From NCBI GenBank assembly GCA_963769255.1, contig CAVYKV010000001.1, positions 1,364,001-1,428,000 on the forward strand: a DNA stretch of 64,000 nt, in the 5' to 3' direction. Of the stretch, positions 24,930-33,824 are shown one piece after another. Source of the stretch: JAKACA01 sp963769255. GTDB taxonomy: Bacteria > Actinomycetota > Acidimicrobiia > Acidimicrobiales > Bog-793. The notes under the pieces are model-generated. The model saw only the letters and a program-made list of their open reading frames with translations, ran no database searches and had not been told where the DNA came from. Each line of letters begins with the position of its first letter. The first letter of the stretch is position 1. A program made the position numbers and the translations under genes.

Positions 24930-25583
24930 ATGAGCAAGTCACGGCTCGAGAGCTTCAGCGACGGCGTCTTCGCCATCGCCGTCACCCTGCTCGTGCTGAC
25001 GATCTCGCAGCCGAGCGACTACGAACGTCTCGCTCACGACCTCGCCCAGCGCTGGCCGTCCTTGGCGGCCTATGTCGTGAGCTTTGCCGTCATCGGCATC
25101 ATGTGGCTCAACCACCACGCCGTGTTCAACCATGTGGGGACGGTGGACCGCGGCCTCGTGTTCCTCAATCTCCTCCTGCTCATGACCATCGTCTTCCTGC
25201 CCTATCCGACCGGGGTTCTCGGGGAGGCTCTCGCAAAAGGTCAGGGCACACGGACGGCCGCCGTCGTGTACGGGGCAACAATGGTCATCAACTCGTATGC
25301 ATGGGGTTCCCTCTGGCTGTATGTGTCCCGGAAGCGGCGCCTCCTCGAGCCGACGTTCCCCGAGGCCGAGCGCACCGTCGCCACGGTGCTGTTCACGATC
25401 GGGGTGGTGTTGTACACGATCGCCCTCGGGCTCGCCTTCGTGAACGCCTATGCCTTTCTCGCCTTCCAGGCGGCGCTCGCCGTCTACTACGCCCTCGATC
25501 CTCTCTCGAGGAGGGCTGCCCGCGCCGTCGCCACCGCGCCCGCGGCGGCCACTGGCGGCGGCGAGGTGGTGGAGGCGGACTGA
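24930..25583 (+). CDS. TMEM175-family potassium channel-like protein (DUF1211)
   Basis: A 217-residue membrane protein with six hydrophobic segments. The first helix holds the family hallmark RLESFSDGVFAIAVTLLVL at residues 5-23 (R-x3-FSDGVxAI-x2-TLL), with leucine and isoleucine residues that line the pore in bacterial TMEM175 channels. A second motif, IMWLNHHAVFNHV, is also typical. Bacterial members have one six-helix unit and assemble as tetramers conducting K+. An in-frame ATG at 24915 is an alternative start. It is divergent from the ABC exporter genes. Confidence 0.85.
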   Translation: MSKSRLESFSDGVFAIAVTLLVLTISQPSDYERLAHDLAQRWPSLAAYVVSFAVIGIMWLNHHAVFNHVGTVDRGLVFLNLLLLMTIVFLPYPTGVLGEALAKGQGTRTAAVVYGATMVINSYAWGSLWLYVSRKRRLLEPTFPEAERTVATVLFTIGVVLYTIALGLAFVNAYAFLAFQAALAVYYALDPLSRRAARAVATAPAAATGGGEVVEAD

Positions 25584-25648
25584 GCCGGGAGGTGGAGCGC
25601 CGCCGTGGCGGCAGCGAAGGGAACACCTGTTCGACTAGGCTCCTCACG

Positions 25649-26908
25649 ATGAGGCCGCAGGAGCGAGCGACCATCCTGCACGCCGACCTCGACGCCTTCT
25701 ACGCCTCGGTGGAGCAGCTGCTCGACCCGAGCTTGCGGGGCCGTGCGATCGCGGTCGGTGGCGGCGTCGTGCTGGCGGCCTCCTACGAGGCGCGGGCCTT
25801 CGGCGTGCGGGCAGGAATGGCGGGATGGCAGGCGAAGCGTCTCTGCCCGGGGATCCGTTTTGTCGGCGGTCACTACCCCGAGTACGAGCGACTCGGCGAT
25901 CGCGTGATCGAGCTGTACCGCGACTTCACTCCCTTCGTCGAGCGCCTCTCGATCGACGAGGCGTTCCTCGAGACGGCCGGCGCCACGCACCTCTTCGGCC
26001 CGCCTCCCGAGATCGCGCAGGAGATCCGGCGGCGGGTGCGGGAGGAGATCGGCCTCCCGGTGTCGGTCGGCGTGGCGCGGACGAAGCACCTTGCGAAGGT
26101 GGCCTCGCAGGTGGCCAAGCCCGACGGGCTGGTCGTGGTCGAACCGGAGTCCGAGCGCGACTGGCTGGCGCCCCTCCCCGTCAGCCTCATCTGGGGTGTC
26201 GGGCAGGTGACGGGCGCCCAGCTGGAGCGAGTCGGCATCCGTACGGTCGGAGACCTGGCGGCCACCCGCTCCGCTGTGCTCGAGAACCTGCTCGGTCGGC
26301 ACCTCGGGGCAAAGCTCTCGCAGCTCGCCGGCAACGCCGATCCCCGCCGCGTCGGCGCCCGACCGGCCGCCTCCTCGGTGGGGGCGCAGGCCGCCCTGGG
26401 CCGGGCAGAACCGAGCCCGGAGCTCATCCGGGCGATGCTCTGCTACCTCGCCGATCGCGTGGCGAGCCGGTTGCGGGCCGCTCGGCGGTGCGGCCGGACC
26501 GTGACCGTGCGGGTGCGCTTCGGCGACATGTCGGCCGTCACGCGCTCCACGACGCTGCAGACCGGCGTTTCGGGGACCCTCATGCTGACGGAGCTTGCCG
26601 TCGGCCTCGCCGAGTCGGCCCTCGACGATCACCCCACCGAGCGTTGCATCTCGCTCCTCGGCGTCTCGGTGTCGAACCTCCGGCACGAAGCCGCCCTCCA
26701 GCTGGAGCTTCCCGTCCATGCCGGCGACGAGGCCGACCGGCCGGGATCGGCGCTGAACGCCGCCCGCTTCAGCATCGACCGCTCCGTCGACGCCGTGCGG
26801 TCACGCTTCGGGCGCGGGGCGCTCGACTACGCCGTCGTGCGGTTCGCGGCCACGCCGCGGGTGCCCGACGCCTTCCGCCGCCTCGCCGAGCGATCCTCTG
26901 ACGACTGA
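25649..26908 (+). CDS. dinB: DNA polymerase IV (Y family)
   Basis: A 419-residue Y-family translesion polymerase. Catalytic motifs are HADLDAFYASVEQ (residues 9-21), ASYEARAFGVRAGM (about 42-55) and LSIDEAFLE (about 104-112), so all three metal-binding carboxylates are present. The helix-hairpin-helix segment (LIWGVGQVTGAQLERVGI) and the little-finger domain follow. GVARTKHLAKVASQVAKPDG is the usual fingers/palm signature. It copies past damaged bases with low fidelity. No LexA-type box was obvious in the short upstream gap, so SOS control is not shown. It is convergent with the GGDEF/HD-GYP gene. Confidence 0.95.
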   Translation: MRPQERATILHADLDAFYASVEQLLDPSLRGRAIAVGGGVVLAASYEARAFGVRAGMAGWQAKRLCPGIRFVGGHYPEYERLGDRVIELYRDFTPFVERLSIDEAFLETAGATHLFGPPPEIAQEIRRRVREEIGLPVSVGVARTKHLAKVASQVAKPDGLVVVEPESERDWLAPLPVSLIWGVGQVTGAQLERVGIRTVGDLAATRSAVLENLLGRHLGAKLSQLAGNADPRRVGARPAASSVGAQAALGRAEPSPELIRAMLCYLADRVASRLRAARRCGRTVTVRVRFGDMSAVTRSTTLQTGVSGTLMLTELAVGLAESALDDHPTERCISLLGVSVSNLRHEAALQLELPVHAGDEADRPGSALNAARFSIDRSVDAVRSRFGRGALDYAVVRFAATPRVPDAFRRLAERSSDD

Positions 26909-26923
26909 GCCCTCGCTGCCGTC

Positions 26924-29200
26924 TCAGGCGGCGCTCGGCTGCTCGACCGACGTCGCCCGGACGCCTCGGTCGGCCGTCGGCTGGCCGGGCAGCCGTCCCG
27001 TCGCGAACAGCCGTACGGCGGCGTCGACGACGGCGGTGTCGAAGAGGCGCCCCCGCCCGGCGACGACGGCGGTCATGGCGTTGCCCAGGCTGAGGGCCGC
27101 CCGATAGGGGCGCTGCGCCGACATTGCCTCGATGACGTCGGCCACGGCGATGATGCGGGCCCCGAGGGCGATGTCGTCACCGCGGAGGCCGCCTGGGTAG
27201 CCGGAGCCGTCCACGCGCTCGTGATGCTGCAGCACCATCTCCGCCACCGGCCACGGATAGCGGTGGCCCTCGAGGATCCGAAACCCGACGCCCGGGTGCA
27301 GCCGCACCAGCTCCATCTCGACGTCGGTGAGGGGTCGTTCCGCCGTCAGGATCTCGCTCGGTACGGCGACCTTGCCGACGTCGTGGATGCGGGCGGCGAG
27401 CTCGATGCCTTCGATCTCGAAGGTGTCGCAGCCGAGCTCGGTGGCGATGGCGGCGGCGATCTCGCTCACGCGGCGCTGATGGCCTCCCGTCGTGGGGTCG
27501 CTCGCCTCCGCCGTGGCCGCGAGGGCAGCCACGACGGCGTCGGCCAGGTCCGCGTCGGCGCGCTCGAGGCGCTTGCGCTCCGTGATGTCGAACAGGACGA
27601 CACCCACGCCGATGATGGCGTCGTGCACACGTACCGGGTAGAAGCTCTCGAGCCACGAGCTGAGCCCGGCGGGCGTCTCGCCGGTGACGTCGACTCCGAC
27701 GACGGCCCTGCCCTGTTCGAGAACCTCGTGATAGATGGGGCCGACGATCGGCCAGAGGAGGGGGACGACGTCTTCCACGCGGCGGCCGAGATGAGCCTCC
27801 ACGGGCAGGCCGTTGAGGGCGGCGGCCGCCTCGTTGACGCGGGCGAATCGCAGGTCCCGGTCGACGAGGACGAAGCCGACGGGTGCCGAGGCGAGCAGCG
27901 TGTCGAGCACGACGTGGGCCTCCTCTTCTTCTCGTTCGGCCTGCCGCACCCGTTCGGCGAGACGGCGGCTGTCTTCCACGGCTGTCGTCGGATCGGGCGG
28001 CGGCCGGTCGGCGCCGGGCCGTGATCTCGTCAGCTCGGTGCGCCCGCGGCCGTTCGCCTTGGCGGCGTAGAGGGCGGCATCGGCGTCGCGGAACAGCTGC
28101 AGGGCGTTCGGCGCCGTCGGGTCGAGGGCGGCCACGCCGATGCTGAGGGTCACGCCGTGAGCGGGGGCGGACTTCTTGAAGAGCTCCACGACACGAGTCG
28201 CAGCAGCGGTGGCGCCATCGACCTCGGTATCTGGCATCAGGACGGCGAACTCGTCGCCGCCGATGCGGGCGACGAGGTCCGCTGTCCGGCTGACGGAGAG
28301 CAACACGCTCCCGACGGCGGTGAGGGCGCTGTCGCCGGCCTGGTGGCCGTGCCGGTCGTTGAACGACTTGAAGAGGTCGACGTCGGCGACGAGGAGGCTG
28401 AGTGGTGTCCCGTAACGGAGGGACCGGTCGATCTCGACGTGAAGGTGGCGCTGGAAGGCCCGGTAGTTGGCGCACTGGGTGAGGCCGTCCACGTCGGACA
28501 GGCGCGCCAGCTCGGCGAAGAGGGCGTCCTCCTCGACGTTCTGGCGGTTCCGGAAGACCGAGTAGGCGACCGCCATGGCGCTCGCGGTCGCGAAGACGGC
28601 GGTCACCATGAGGAGGTCCTGTCCCGGCATGGCGACATGGCTGTCGGTGATCCAGACGGCGGCGAACTCGGCGAGGGCGGCGAGGGCGGACATGGCGGTG
28701 AGCAGCGGGTCGAGCCCGAGGGCGGCGAACATGACAGGGAGCAGGAGGACGGCGATGTACGGACTCTCGATGCCGCCGTCGAGCCAGGCACCGGTGGCGG
28801 CGACGAGACCGCAGAAGAGCGCCCAGGAGATGCCGAAGCTCACCCGCCACGACCGTTCGACGACGTAGCGGGTCATCGTGAGGGCCAGCGTGGCGAGGGC
28901 GGCCAGGCCGATGCTGATGATGGCGAGCGCCACGCGGTGTTCCCCTGTCGAGGTCCATCGCAGGTAGACGAGGGAGACGGCCGTCTCGACGATGCAGACG
29001 GCGAAGCCGATGCGGAGGTAGGACAGCCAGAGTCTCCGCATCCCCTCCGCCCGCTCCGACGACCCCGTGCCGAGCAGGGTCGAAGGCACGGGCGTGCCGC
29101 CCACGTCCTCCGCCATGAAGGAATGATCGGCATCTCGACTGCGGGCCACTAGGGCCGAACGGCACTCCAAAGGGTGCATCCGGCCCCCTTTCGGGCTCAC
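26924..29200 (-). CDS. Membrane GGDEF-PAS-HD-GYP protein (c-di-GMP turnover)
   Basis: A 758-residue signalling protein. About six hydrophobic segments lie between residues 55 and 215. A GGDEF domain follows (about 225-390) with the intact motif RIGGDEF and an inhibitory site RTAD five residues before it. Then come a PAS domain (about 420-540) and an HD-GYP domain (about 550-735) with IHDVGKVAVP, HHERVDGSGYPGG and the downstream ADVIEAMSAQRPYR. It could thus both make and degrade c-di-GMP. The ATG at 29200 is the longest start; one at 29116 (MAEDVGGTP) is also plausible. It is divergent from the tungstate/molybdate importer genes. Confidence 0.9.
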   Translation of the reverse strand: MSPKGGRMHPLECRSALVARSRDADHSFMAEDVGGTPVPSTLLGTGSSERAEGMRRLWLSYLRIGFAVCIVETAVSLVYLRWTSTGEHRVALAIISIGLAALATLALTMTRYVVERSWRVSFGISWALFCGLVAATGAWLDGGIESPYIAVLLLPVMFAALGLDPLLTAMSALAALAEFAAVWITDSHVAMPGQDLLMVTAVFATASAMAVAYSVFRNRQNVEEDALFAELARLSDVDGLTQCANYRAFQRHLHVEIDRSLRYGTPLSLLVADVDLFKSFNDRHGHQAGDSALTAVGSVLLSVSRTADLVARIGGDEFAVLMPDTEVDGATAAATRVVELFKKSAPAHGVTLSIGVAALDPTAPNALQLFRDADAALYAAKANGRGRTELTRSRPGADRPPPDPTTAVEDSRRLAERVRQAEREEEEAHVVLDTLLASAPVGFVLVDRDLRFARVNEAAAALNGLPVEAHLGRRVEDVVPLLWPIVGPIYHEVLEQGRAVVGVDVTGETPAGLSSWLESFYPVRVHDAIIGVGVVLFDITERKRLERADADLADAVVAALAATAEASDPTTGGHQRRVSEIAAAIATELGCDTFEIEGIELAARIHDVGKVAVPSEILTAERPLTDVEMELVRLHPGVGFRILEGHRYPWPVAEMVLQHHERVDGSGYPGGLRGDDIALGARIIAVADVIEAMSAQRPYRAALSLGNAMTAVVAGRGRLFDTAVVDAAVRLFATGRLPGQPTADRGVRATSVEQPSAA

Positions 29201-29309
29201 CGGCCGCCACGGTCGCGTCCGGGACGTGCCACGAACCGGCCGCCGGAGTGCTCGCTAGTGTGCCTTGCCTATTAGACAGAGGCGCTGTCACACAGGTATC
29301 GTCGCGCGC

Positions 29310-30410
29310 ATGACTCGCCTACGAATGTCCCGGAGCTGGATGGTGCGATGGACGGCGGTGACGGCGGTAGCCGCCCTCGTCGCCGTGATGGCGTCCAGCT
29401 CCGTCAGCCTGGCCTCGACAGGGCGGACCACGAGCCCGCGGAAGACGCACGGCACGGCATCGGTCGCCTGTGCCGGCTCGCTCCTGAAGCTCTACGAGGA
29501 CACCCTCGGCCCGGCGTTCAAGAAGGCCACTGGTGACTCCTTCGGCGGGCCTCCCTGTGCCGGCTCCCTCGCCCTTGCCTCGGAGATCCTCGCCGGCCAG
29601 ATCAATCCCGGCGCCTTCATGGCCATCGGCGCCAAGGCCATCAAGGAACTGTTCCCGGCGGACCGCGCCAAGTTCGCCATGGCGGTGGCGGCCGATCCGC
29701 TCGTGGTGGCGTTTTCGAAGAAGAGCCGTTACTACACGCAGCTGAACGAGATCCGTCTCGGGCAGAAGCCGCTCTCCTACCTGTTCACGCTCTTCACGAA
29801 GCACGGCTTCAAGCTCGGGCGCACGGATCCGACGCAGGACCCGCAGGGCATCTTCTTCATCCTCTTCGCCAAGCTGGCCGAGAAGGTCCTGAAGCTGTCG
29901 CCCGGCGAGGCCAACCGCGCCCTCGGCATCACCTCGAGCAGCCCGTACGGGTCGGCGTCGCAGCTGCTCTCGGAGACGGCCCTTCCGACCGACATCGCCG
30001 CCGGGGTCGTCGACGCCGGCAGCGAGTACCTGCCGGAGGCCGTCCAGTACGGCCTCGACTACATCCGGCTTCCCGCCAGCCTCAACTTCGGCTCGCCTTC
30101 GGAGGTCAAGCTGTACGCCACCGTCAGCCTGAAGGTGAGCGGGAGCGTGGACTCCGGTGAGGTGATCTACCTCAACAGCACCCTCGTGATCCCGAAGCCG
30201 GGGACGTCCTTCACGCCGGCCGACGAGGCGGCCGACCAAGCCTTCGTCGCCTTCCTCCTGGAGCCGAAGGGCCGCAAGATCCTGTCGAGCGTCGGCTACA
30301 TCCTGCACGACCCGGTCGTGCAACTCGCCCTGGGGGTGACGGCGAAAGAGGCCTTGCCGCCCGCCATCTACTCTCTGTTCAAGGCCGACGGAGGTAAGCT
30401 CGGCTCGTAA
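29310..30410 (+). CDS. Tungstate/molybdate ABC importer, substrate-binding protein (WtpA/ModA-like)
   Basis: A 366-residue secreted binding protein. The signal peptide is the hydrophobic stretch at about residues 15-40, ending near SLASTG. The mature part begins with VACAGSLLKLYEDTLGPAFK, the oxyanion-binding HAGSL-like pattern of WtpA/ModA with cysteine in place of histidine, followed by AGSLALASEILAGQ and a late YLNSTLVIPKPGTS segment. No lipobox is seen. I chose the ATG at 29310; 29265 is the longer alternative. Its TAA overlaps the permease ATG (TAATG). Tungstate or molybdate is the inferred cargo; the two cannot be separated by sequence reading. Confidence 0.75.
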   Translation: MTRLRMSRSWMVRWTAVTAVAALVAVMASSSVSLASTGRTTSPRKTHGTASVACAGSLLKLYEDTLGPAFKKATGDSFGGPPCAGSLALASEILAGQINPGAFMAIGAKAIKELFPADRAKFAMAVAADPLVVAFSKKSRYYTQLNEIRLGQKPLSYLFTLFTKHGFKLGRTDPTQDPQGIFFILFAKLAEKVLKLSPGEANRALGITSSSPYGSASQLLSETALPTDIAAGVVDAGSEYLPEAVQYGLDYIRLPASLNFGSPSEVKLYATVSLKVSGSVDSGEVIYLNSTLVIPKPGTSFTPADEAADQAFVAFLLEPKGRKILSSVGYILHDPVVQLALGVTAKEALPPAIYSLFKADGGKLGS

Positions 30411-31252
30411 TGGTCTCGGGACTGGGCCGCCGTGCCGTGGGTCGCGTCCCCGGCACGGTGGCCGTCCTGACCTCCGCAGTCGTGTGGGTGGCCCTCCTCG
30501 GGCCTCTGGTCGTTCTCCTCTTCCAGGTCTCGCCTCACGAGATCCGCGTCAACCTCGACCAGCCAGGCGCCCTTGACCCGCTCTGGACCTCGCTCGAGGC
30601 GAGTGCCATGGCCCTCGGGTGCATGCTGCTCCTCGGGACGCCCCTCGCCTTCCTCCTCGCCCGCGGCCGCCTCCCCTTCGCCCGGGTCATCGAGGCGGGC
30701 ATCGTCCTCCCGCTCCTCATGCCGCCCCTCGTCATCGGGCTCCTGCTCATCTTCCTCATCGGCGACGCCGGGCCGATCGGCAGGTTCGTCTCCGGCATCA
30801 ACCCGAACGTCTTCGATGTGAACACGATGTTCGCCCTCGTCGTCGCCGAGTTCTACGAGGCCGCCCCGTACTACATCATCTCCGCCGCGGCTGCCCTGTC
30901 GACGGTGGACCGGAGGCTCGAGCAGGACGCCGAGCTGCTGGGCGACCGGCCGATGAGGGCCTTCCGACGCGTCACCCTGCCTCTGGCGGCCCCCGGCATC
31001 GCCACCGGGATCGCCATCTCCTGGGCACGGGCGATGGGGGCGTTCGGAGCCGTCCTCATCATCGCCTACAACCCGGCCGGTCTCCCGATCGACATCGACG
31101 AGACGTTCATCGCCAACGGTCTCACGCCGGCGCTCGTCATCGCCCTCCTCCTCATCGTGGCTGCCCTCCCGCTCCCGCTCATCGCCCTCCTGTGGAGCTC
31201 GCGGGCGCGGGGGAGGCGGAGCATCCCGCTTCCGGCGAGCGTGGGGCTGTGA
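30410..31252 (+). CDS. Tungstate/molybdate ABC importer permease (WtpB/ModB-like)
   Basis: A 280-residue inner-membrane permease with about six hydrophobic helices. The cytoplasmic coupling loop reads EQDAELLGDRPMRAFRRVTLPLAAPGI, a good EAA-type motif, and is followed by SWARAMGAFGAVLIIAYNP, matching the ModB/WtpB pattern (ARALGEFGA). It overlaps the binding-protein gene at its start and the ATPase gene at its end, so the three genes form a coupled operon. Confidence 0.85.
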   Translation: MVSGLGRRAVGRVPGTVAVLTSAVVWVALLGPLVVLLFQVSPHEIRVNLDQPGALDPLWTSLEASAMALGCMLLLGTPLAFLLARGRLPFARVIEAGIVLPLLMPPLVIGLLLIFLIGDAGPIGRFVSGINPNVFDVNTMFALVVAEFYEAAPYYIISAAAALSTVDRRLEQDAELLGDRPMRAFRRVTLPLAAPGIATGIAISWARAMGAFGAVLIIAYNPAGLPIDIDETFIANGLTPALVIALLLIVAALPLPLIALLWSSRARGRRSIPLPASVGL

Positions 31253-32349
31253 CGACGGATCCCTTGCTCCACGCCGACTTCGTCGTAGGACGGCGCAGCT
31301 TCGACGTCGGCGCCAACATCCGGCTGGCGGCGGGGGAGCGGCTCTCCCTCTTCGGCGCCTCCGGGGCGGGCAAGACGACGTGCCTCGAGGCGATCGCCGG
31401 CTCCGTCATGCTCAAGCGGGGGCGCGTCGTCCTCGACGGCGTCCTCGTGAACGCGGCACGGGGGCGCCGCCCGGCGCCGATGACGGCACGGCCGGTGGAG
31501 GCACGGCGTCGGGGCGTCGCCTTCGTGCGCCAGCCCACGACGCTGTTCCCCCACCTCGACGTCCGGGCCAACGTCCTCTACGGCCTGCGCGGGGGCGCCC
31601 TGCCCGCCGGAGGTTCCCTCGACGCCCTCCTCGAGGAGGTCGGCCTCCCGGGACTCGCCGGTGCCATGCCGGACTCGCTCTCGGGCGGGCAGCGCCAGCG
31701 GGCGTGCCTGGCCCGTGCCATCGCCCGCCCGTTTCGCGCCCTCCTCCTGGACGAGCCCTTCTCCGCCGTCGACGCCGCCTCGCGTGCAGCCCTCCGCCTG
31801 ATCGCCATCGCCAGCACGGAGCGGGCCGGGGCCGCCGCCCTCCTCGTGACGCACGACCTCGCCGAGGCACAGGCCTTCGGCCACCAGCTCGGGGTCATGG
31901 ACGACGGCACCATGCTGCAGACCGGCCGCACGGAGGACCTCGTTCGGCACCCGGCGACCGTGCGCGTGGCCGAGCTCGTGGGTTACGACAGCTTCCTCCC
32001 ACACGCCTCGGGAGCGTGGTGGGCCCTCCACCCCGACCGTTTCGTCGAGGGCTGCTGGCCCGAGCGAGGCGTCGCCGTCACCGGCACCGTTCGCTCCGTG
32101 CAGCCGCACGGTCCCCGCTACTCCTGCGAGCTGGCGATCCACACCCCGGCTGCGACCGGCGAGACGGCGAGCGCCCCGTCCCGCAACGGAGACCGCCCGA
32201 GCCAACCCCGTGCCCGCGTGCACGTCGACGTCCCGCCGAGAGTCGGTGAGCCCTGGACGGTGACGGCCCTCGAGCCGCCGCTCGTGCAGTCACACCTCGC
32301 AGCGCCCATGAGCGATCAGGTGGCCCAGTCGCCCGTCGTGCCGACGTAG
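31249..32349 (+). CDS. Tungstate/molybdate ABC importer ATP-binding protein (WtpC/ModC-like)
   Basis: A 366-residue ATPase starting at a GTG that overlaps the permease stop. Walker A is GASGAGKTT (about 35-43), Q-loop FVRQPTTLFPHL, signature LSGGQRQRACLARAI, Walker B LLLDEPFSAVD and switch LLVTHDL. After the ATPase domain about 130 residues remain, too short for a full ModC double TOBE domain but with a TOBE-like RYSCELAIH and RVHVDVPPRVGEPWTV. The last 34 bp overlap the end of the opposite-strand lipoprotein gene. Confidence 0.8.
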   Translation: MTTDPLLHADFVVGRRSFDVGANIRLAAGERLSLFGASGAGKTTCLEAIAGSVMLKRGRVVLDGVLVNAARGRRPAPMTARPVEARRRGVAFVRQPTTLFPHLDVRANVLYGLRGGALPAGGSLDALLEEVGLPGLAGAMPDSLSGGQRQRACLARAIARPFRALLLDEPFSAVDAASRAALRLIAIASTERAGAAALLVTHDLAEAQAFGHQLGVMDDGTMLQTGRTEDLVRHPATVRVAELVGYDSFLPHASGAWWALHPDRFVEGCWPERGVAVTGTVRSVQPHGPRYSCELAIHTPAATGETASAPSRNGDRPSQPRARVHVDVPPRVGEPWTVTALEPPLVQSHLAAPMSDQVAQSPVVPT

Positions 32350-32828
32350 CCGGCGTCGAACTCGATCTTCGTGACCTTGACGCCCTTCGTGATGGGGACG
32401 GCCACGCAGCCGGTCACCGACTTGCCGGGGCCTACCGTGATCTCACCACCCGAGAACAGCGAGCACCCCGTCAGCTGCTGAGAGCCGGCGGGGTAGGTGT
32501 GACCGTTCGCAGCGAGGAGGGCGACGGCCGTGCCGACGGCGTCCTGAAAGTGGCCCGTGACACCCGTCACCTTGACGAGGACCCCGTCGAGCTGGTCGCC
32601 GGCAGGCGCAGTGCCGGCGGCGGAGGCGGGCGTGGCGGGGTTCTCGAACTTGAGCAGGGTCACACTGACGGTGTCGCCCGTCCCGTCGTTCACCGACAGG
32701 CTCGTGCCGACGGAGGCGGGCTGGCCTCCCGGGCTCCCCTTCGGATAGGTCGAGCTCGCAGCGCCGCAGGCGCTGAGCGTGACGGCCACGGTCAAGCTGC
32801 CCAGGAGGGCCGTCAGTCGCCTCGTCAT
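32316..32828 (-). CDS. Putative secreted lipoprotein, unknown function
   Basis: A 170-residue protein. I chose the ATG at 32828 because it gives a clean lipoprotein signal: MTRRLTALLGSLTVAVTLSAC with the lipobox LSAC (cysteine 21). The mature part is beta-rich, with ASVGTSLSVNDGTGDTVSV, LVKVTGVTGHFQDA and a pair of cysteines (TGCSLFSG and VTGCVAVPI) that could form a disulfide. The shape recalls the immunoglobulin-like DUF4352 lipoproteins common in actinobacteria. Its 3' end overlaps the importer ATPase gene by 34 bp, tail to tail. No function can be given. Confidence 0.65.
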   Translation of the reverse strand: MTRRLTALLGSLTVAVTLSACGAASSTYPKGSPGGQPASVGTSLSVNDGTGDTVSVTLLKFENPATPASAAGTAPAGDQLDGVLVKVTGVTGHFQDAVGTAVALLAANGHTYPAGSQQLTGCSLFSGGEITVGPGKSVTGCVAVPITKGVKVTKIEFDAGYVGTTGDWAT

Positions 32829-32974
32829 CCGCACGGTTCCTCCGAAGGCCTGCGTCTTCGCCGTGCCTCGACGGACGAGCCTCGAAGCCGCCGGCGGCGC
32901 CTGTGTAGGCCGTCGACGACGGCTCCTTCGACAACGTAGCGGCGACGGGCAACGCGGCGTCGTCGCTCCTGAGG

Positions 32975-33715
32975 TCAACTCGCCACCGTGGTCCAGGCGT
33001 CCTGTGACTTGCCGAGCGACCGGCCGACGACGGCGACGGCCGCCATGACGGCGAGGGCGATGAGCAGGGGCTCCACGACCTGGAGGTGCACGATGAAGGC
33101 GCCGCCGACGACGGCACCAGACAGCATGGCCGCCACGGCGATGACGCGGCGACCCTCGGCGGCCCCTTTTCCACCGGCGAGCTTGCTGTCGGCGGCGATG
33201 CCCGTGATCGTCAAGGTCAGCACCGAGGTCGTGAGGTCCGGGACGGCGAGCTTGCGGACCGTGGCGTTCTGCATCCCCATGGCGAGGGCCAAGAGGGCAA
33301 TGAGGCCGTAGTGGTAGCCGCCCGCAGGCGCTTGGCCGCCGAAGCCGGCGAGGAGGGCGCCGGCGGCCAGCAGCCCGGCCTGCAGGGCGGTCGTGGCGCC
33401 GAGATGGCGGCCGCGGTGCTGCACCCGCGTGCCGATGCGGCCTCCGAAGAGGGCGCCGACGGCAAAGGCGCCGATCGCCAGCAGCGACGAGGTGATGGAG
33501 AAGCCCGTGGCACCGACGAGGGCGAAGCCGAGGATGACGACGTTGCCCGTCATGTTGGCGACGAAGACGTGGCCGAGCAGCAGGTAGCTGAAGGCGTCGA
33601 CGAGACCGGTGACGAGCGTCATCGACAACAGGAGGGGGGGAAGGGGGCCGTGCTTGCTGTCGCGGCCAGGCACGACCGTGCTCCGGATGCCGTCGAGGAA
33701 GGACGTCACAGGCAT
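32975..33715 (-). CDS. DUF1275 (YoaK) family membrane protein
   Basis: A 246-residue integral membrane protein with six predicted helices. The family landmarks are LVTGLVDAFSYLLLGHVFVANMTGN near residues 35-60 and MGMQNATVRKLAVPDLTTSVLT near 155-176, which together identify DUF1275/YoaK. The function of the family is not established; transporter roles have been suggested. I chose the ATG at 33715. It lies 109 bp after the amidase stop on the same strand and shows no functional link to its neighbours. Confidence 0.85.
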   Translation of the reverse strand: MPVTSFLDGIRSTVVPGRDSKHGPLPPLLLSMTLVTGLVDAFSYLLLGHVFVANMTGNVVILGFALVGATGFSITSSLLAIGAFAVGALFGGRIGTRVQHRGRHLGATTALQAGLLAAGALLAGFGGQAPAGGYHYGLIALLALAMGMQNATVRKLAVPDLTTSVLTLTITGIAADSKLAGGKGAAEGRRVIAVAAMLSGAVVGGAFIVHLQVVEPLLIALAVMAAVAVVGRSLGKSQDAWTTVAS

Positions 33716-33824
33716 GCCTCCGTGGTGCGATGGGCGGGACTCGAGCGGGCGCTCACCGATGTGCGAGTGTCGCCGGTGCAGGGTCGTAGGTCGGGTTCCG
33801 CCCCACCCGCGGGCGGCGACGACC

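Noticed and set aside
25618..25640. A further copy of the palindromic repeat (GAACACCTGTTCGACTAGG)
   Set aside because: Only short pieces match and their order differs from the other copies; likely chance.
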